Source: Baffinella frigidus (taxonomy: Eukaryota; Cryptophyceae; Cryptomonadales; Baffinellaceae). From it: 31,562 nucleotides of DNA. The DNA lies in contig MU646595.1 of NCBI GenBank assembly GCA_026770585.1, forward strand, positions 401,742 through 433,303. Reading direction: 5' to 3'. The position numbers and the translations under genes are program-made. Of the stretch, positions 28,090 to 31,562 are shown piece by piece (the stretch's first letter is position 1; each line of letters opens with the position of its first letter). The notes beneath the pieces were generated by a model, which worked only from the letters and a program-made list of their open reading frames with translations, was not told where the DNA came from and searched no databases.

Positions 28090-30288
28090 CGAGTCGTCGC
28101 CATCGGCCTCGTCGACCTCGTCGGCCTTCTTCAGCCTCTCACAGATCATGGATATCATCTGGTCAAAAAGTGGCGAGTCAGAATACGCAAACGCTACTCT
28201 GGAGAGTATGGGCGTACGTCGGCTCGCAAAGTCCACCCAATACAACGGAGTTCAAAGGGGTTTCGTGGGTAACCTGTTAGCGATAAGTCGTAGGACCCTC
28301 CAGTGTCAATAGCGTAGGGACATAAGAGGGTTCCCACGGATCAGGTAACGGAAACTCGGCCAGAATCTCACCTCAAATTCCTTCAAACCCCGCTGTGTAG
28401 TTGAATCCGACTTGGCTTCATAAGTTATCTTGATCTATGTCTCGTCTTTCACTACAACCTCATCCCACACTTGTTTCGTGCGGCATAAAAGCAGGGACCC
28501 ACTCATCTGTTTTGAAAGAGTCAGAGCAAGACGCAAATCAGCATGATCAACCCTCAGAGTCACAACCAACCACATAATCAGGGCCTGGAACACACCTGCT
28601 CGAAAGTCGAGGGGTACTCTCCACTCCGTAGGATCCTCTTCGCCCACTTCCTTTGCAAAATTGAGTTGCTCTCTGCCTGCCAACAACATCAAGCATCAGT
28701 CAGCGAAACAACTTGAAACCAGATTTCGCAAGAACTCTGGTCCCCAACCCAACCCCCCACCCCTCACTTTGTCTTCAAAGGGTGCAATCCTTGAGAATCA
28801 ACGCAAGGGCGCAAGGCAAACCTGTTCTGCCAAGTACGCCGCAGGGCTGTCCATCGACCACTCGAAGGCGAAGGCTGCAGCTTGCTCGATCGCCAGAGGT
28901 AGGAGCCCGAGTGTCCGCACCAGCTCAAGCACCCCTGCCTTGTCCCCCGCCCAGTTCGCCATTCGGCTTACAACCCACGTGCATGCCTCCAACTCCGTCA
29001 TGCCTTGCAGCGCAAGCTTCTCCCACTTCCCCGCCCCCCCCTCCTCGGCCCAGCCAGGCGATCGAGACGTCACCAGCGTCTTCCCACATCCAAACGGAAA
29101 GTCCTTCGCGATCCAGCTGGCCCGTTCCTCCTGCGGATCCGGCAGATCGTCCAGCACGACCATCCATCTCCCTTTCCATTCCTCACTCGCCAGCAACCGA
29201 TGAACGAGCGCTCGCAGATCTTCCTCCTTCATTTCCTGAAACCCCGAGTCCCTCTTTGCCCCCAACGCCTCTGCGAGCTCCGAATACACGCCCATGCAGC
29301 TGCCGTCCGTAAGAGAGAGAAAGAGAACTGCCTCCTTCACCCCATCTGCCGCCGCCCACGCTGCAAACATCTTGCCCAGGGTCGTCTTCCCCATCCCACC
29401 CAGACCGTGCACCAGCATTCGATTCTTTGAGGTAGCCCCCCCATCCTTGGCCCACTCCCGCAGCTTCTCCAGTTCCGCGTCGCGCGCTTGAAACGCTCCC
29501 GTATTATCCTGAGACACGCCGAACAGAATCCTGCGCTTGACCGACTCTGCTGCTTCAACGCTGGGTGTCAAATAAAACTTGAAGGCATCATCACCGAAGA
29601 GCTGAAACCCTCGCGTCACCTTCTCTTCAGAAAAGATATTTGCGTTTCCGAAACTCGTCTGGAGCGACTTTCCAAGACCGAGATTGTTGAAGAGCGCCTC
29701 CGAAAACCCAAGCGCAGACTTTTCAGCCACGGGAACGCCGTGACCGATGACAAAATCGATGCCCTGGAGCTGCCTCCCGCCGAAGAGCCCCCCCAGATGA
29801 AACTTTTTAGCGAGTTCCGCCGAATTGCACGCGCTGATCACTAGCAGCCGAATCCTCTTCTCCGGCGCATCAACCTCCTGGTTGCTGGAGAGAATGGTGT
29901 GCAGCAGGGTGTCGTCGTCGATGAAGCCCGAACCAACATTCGAGATGTAGAGCCCGGCCCCATCCGGTCCATCCGCATCCTCGCCGTGGCATGAGAGGAG
30001 CACGATTGTCGGCTTTTCCTCCCCAATCGATAGATGGCTGAATCGTAGCTGGAACTTGACGCTCTTCACGACGTCAAAGCGCTCCGACTTCGACGCGCCG
30101 TAAACGAAGGCCTTCTGCACTTTGTTGAACTCCGCGTCCAGTTGCAGCACCCGCATGAACATTCCACACTGATCCACCATGTTTGCTCCCACGAAGAGCA
30201 CGTTCACCTCTGGAGGCATTGCGACGCAACGGCCAGCTTCTTGCATAGGCGTCCCATGCACCGCAGCACGAGGCTCAACTCGTGGCAT
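28090..30288 (-). CDS. NLR-type gene, 5' part: CHAT-like protease and NB-ARC (exons 1-3)
   Basis: Exon 1 is 30288-28822, exon 2 is 28676-28596 and exon 3 is 28158-28090, all phase 0. With exons 4-5 the protein is about 1156 residues. The first domain starts VNVLFVGAN and shows PTIVLLSCHGEDADG and LLVISACNSAELAKKF, the His and Cys motifs of CHAT/caspase-fold proteases, then IDFVIGHGVPV. NB-ARC follows: P-loop MLVHGLGGMGKTTLGKMFA (about 29418-29361), Walker B RWMVVLDDLPD, TLVTSR, and LGLLPLAIEQAAAFAF. Exons 2-3 encode KWAKRILRSGEYPSTFEQ and SMICERLKKADE, continuing into exon 4. NB-ARC-TPR proteins oligomerise on ligand sensing, and a CHAT effector would then cleave targets. That role is inferred here. 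The N-terminus is uncertain: the frame stays open to about 30393, with an acceptor-like CTGCCAG|GCGCAG at about 30359, so an upstream exon is possible. Confidence 0.85.
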
Positions 30289-30359
30289 CTCGTCGAGTGA
30301 CGACCCCGCTCCTTGCAAAGGCGCTCCCTGCACCGCCGCAGGAGAATCGAGCTGCGCCT

Positions 30360-31142
30360 GGCAGCGGTAACATTGTGTCAAGGTCCACCCCAAACAATCT
30401 GGCAGCTTCCCAACACACCAGATCGCCGCCGGTGGCCGTCAGAGCGCCCATGCTCACCTGATCCGAGAGGTTACCATGCAACCGAGAGAGAGACCTTTGT
30501 TAATAGAGCGTGTCCCTCATAAGTTGACGTGAGATGGGGAGTGCGGACAAAGTGAGATGAGAGGAGTGGGCACGACTTGTCCCGTGTGCCCTCAATGAGA
30601 CTGCTTACCAGACTAGATAACGTTTTGCACCAGGACAGTGGCATCTCCAGGCAGATCTCTCAATGAGTACAACGTTCACTTGAGGCTGGAAGAAGGACTT
30701 TGTAAATAACCTTTTTCTTCTTCAAAGTCTTAGTTTCGGAGGGAAGGCCACGTCGCTCATACTTGAATCACAAGCACCGAGTCCAATTCCAGTACAAAAC
30801 TAGATCGTAACACCCCGACACAATTGCAAATAATACCTTTATTGACCTCGAGTGGGTCCAGGAGAAGAAGAAGAAGCTCTGAGTATATTAGGGTGTAGTG
30901 CATAGGATTCTGAGTTCATATTCAGGGTTCAGAGTTCATGGTTGAGGGTTTTGGTACCTGAGGCGGCAGGTGCCAACAGTATTCATTTACACAACTCGTA
31001 GACACCAAGTAGTGTGTTTGCTGAGTGCGTAAAAAGCTGGTTGCAAATGAGGGCAACCATAATGTCGCACGTTTGAGAGGGATAGGACATCCAATAGCTG
31101 TTTGAGGAAAACTTTATGTTTCCCTTCGGTGTAGGAAAAACA
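30360..31142. other. Upstream region of the NLR gene, nothing firm
   Basis: On the minus strand, a GTTGCATGGTAACC start-like site at about 30477 is followed by the donor-like CAGGTGAGC. This could be a leader exon spliced to about 30358, but the phase from that ATG does not fit. A short tract GTTCAGAGTTCATGGTTGAGG at about 30927 has telomere-like 7-base spacing. No gene was recognised. Confidence 0.4.
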
Positions 31143-31385
31143 GGGAGAAGAAGAAGAAGAACACGCAGAAGTCGAAGAAGATCAACAAGATGAAGACAAA
31201 GAAGACAAAGAAGCAGAAGAAGAAGAAGAAGAAGAAGAAGAAGAATCAAAAGAAGAAGAAGCAGAAGGAAAAGAAGAAGAAGAAGAAGAAGAAGAAGAAG
31301 AAGAAGAAGAAGAAGAAGAAGAAAAAGAAGAAGGAGAAGGAGAAGAAGAAGAAAAAGAAAAAGAGAAAGAAGAAGCAGGAGGAAG
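31143..31385. repeat. Long GAA/AAG microsatellite (polypurine tract)
   Basis: The plus strand is almost pure purine for about 240 bases, mostly GAA triplets with AAAAG and GGA variants. On the minus strand it is a TTC polypyrimidine tract. It begins about 35 bases past the donor of the exon at 31419-31478, so it would lie in that exon's downstream intron. Translations in any frame (poly-Lys, poly-Leu, poly-Ser) are not credible proteins. Confidence 0.95.
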
Positions 31386-31418
31386 AGGAAGATCACAAGC
31401 AGACGCCCTGAAGCATAC

Positions 31419-31478
31419 CTGGCGCATGTCGCGCATGGCCTTGGTTATCTGCTGCTGCATCGGATTGCTCGCGATGAT
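31419..31478 (-). CDS. Isolated 60-nt exon of an unknown minus-strand gene
   Basis: On the minus strand the acceptor ACACGGTGGCAG is followed by 20 clean codons (SNPMQQQITKAMRDMRQ at the end) and the donor CAG|GTATGC, in phase 0. The upstream intron reads CCCTAAA-type on the same strand (31490-31562), as in other genes here. Downstream exons were not found before the NLR gene. It may be an upstream NLR exon or belong to a separate gene cut by the window edge. The family was not recognised. Confidence 0.45.
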
Positions 31479-31489
31479 CTGCCACCGTG

Positions 31490-31562
31490 TTGAGGGTTAA
31501 GGGTTTAGTGGCTTTGTTTTTTTGTGTTGGAGTTTGAATGTTGGGGTTTAGGGCTTGGGGCT
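31490..31562 (-). repeat. Telomere-like tract at the window edge, probable intron
   Basis: The plus strand reads GTTGAGGGTTAAGGGTTTAG, then a T-rich spacer, then TTGGGGTTTAGGGCTTGGGG, running off the window. It precedes the exon at 31419-31478 on the minus strand and so has the C-rich strand as sense. Confidence 0.75.

Noticed and set aside
28459-28506. Alternative NLR exon ending KQVWDE
   Set aside because: It has a fair acceptor and phase 0, but exon 2 joined directly to 28090-28158 gives the expected spacing between the YP motif and the GLLLKMSYL helix. Including it would lengthen this region by 16 residues without family support.

Overview
This window is nuclear DNA of a microbial eukaryote, probably an alga. 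It has spliced genes with canonical GT-AG introns, a eukaryotic cytosolic ribosomal protein gene (uS8/RPS15A, 130 codons in three exons), large amounts of TTTAGGG/CCCTAAA-type sequence (the telomere motif of plants, many green algae and several other algal lineages), and many short palindromic transposon-like elements. The lineage cannot be fixed from the sequence alone. The RPS15A C-terminus ends in GFFY, as in plants, which fits an algal source but does not prove it.

Layout: 1-2.9 kb is a repeat graveyard. It holds a broken antisense ankyrin gene copy split by short elements, and a cluster of small hairpins. 2.9-4.1 kb (-) is RPS15A, head to head with a 7-exon ankyrin-repeat gene at 4.4-8.2 kb (+). 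8.2-12 kb is intergenic, with MITE-like elements and a 1.2 kb degenerate TTTAGGG array. 12.0-15.5 kb is a tandem segmental duplication of about 1.2 kb, separated by a second 1.1 kb TTTAGGG array. Each copy carries the first exon of an alpha-carbonic-anhydrase-like gene on + and a small divergent two-exon ORF on -. Only the right-hand copy continues into the full 12-exon, 667-codon gene (15.4-20.8 kb, +). 20.8-23.4 kb is intergenic with repeats. 23.4-30.3 kb (-) is a five-exon NLR/STAND-type gene: CHAT-like protease domain, NB-ARC NTPase, winged-helix remnant and twelve kinesin-light-chain-type TPRs. The right edge holds a long GAA microsatellite and one isolated exon on -.

The most striking feature is that many introns consist of degenerate telomere-like 7-mers running directly from splice site to splice site (starting like GTAAACCCTAAACC and ending like CCCTAAACCAG). 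In every supported case the C-rich strand is the sense strand: CCCTAAA on + within + genes, TTTAGGG on + within - genes. This suggests that telomere-type repeats, whose C-strand supplies both GT(A/C)AAC-like and ACCAG-like ends, have been recruited as introns.

All exon models here were built by reading frame, splice phase and family consensus only. No alignment or transcript data were available.
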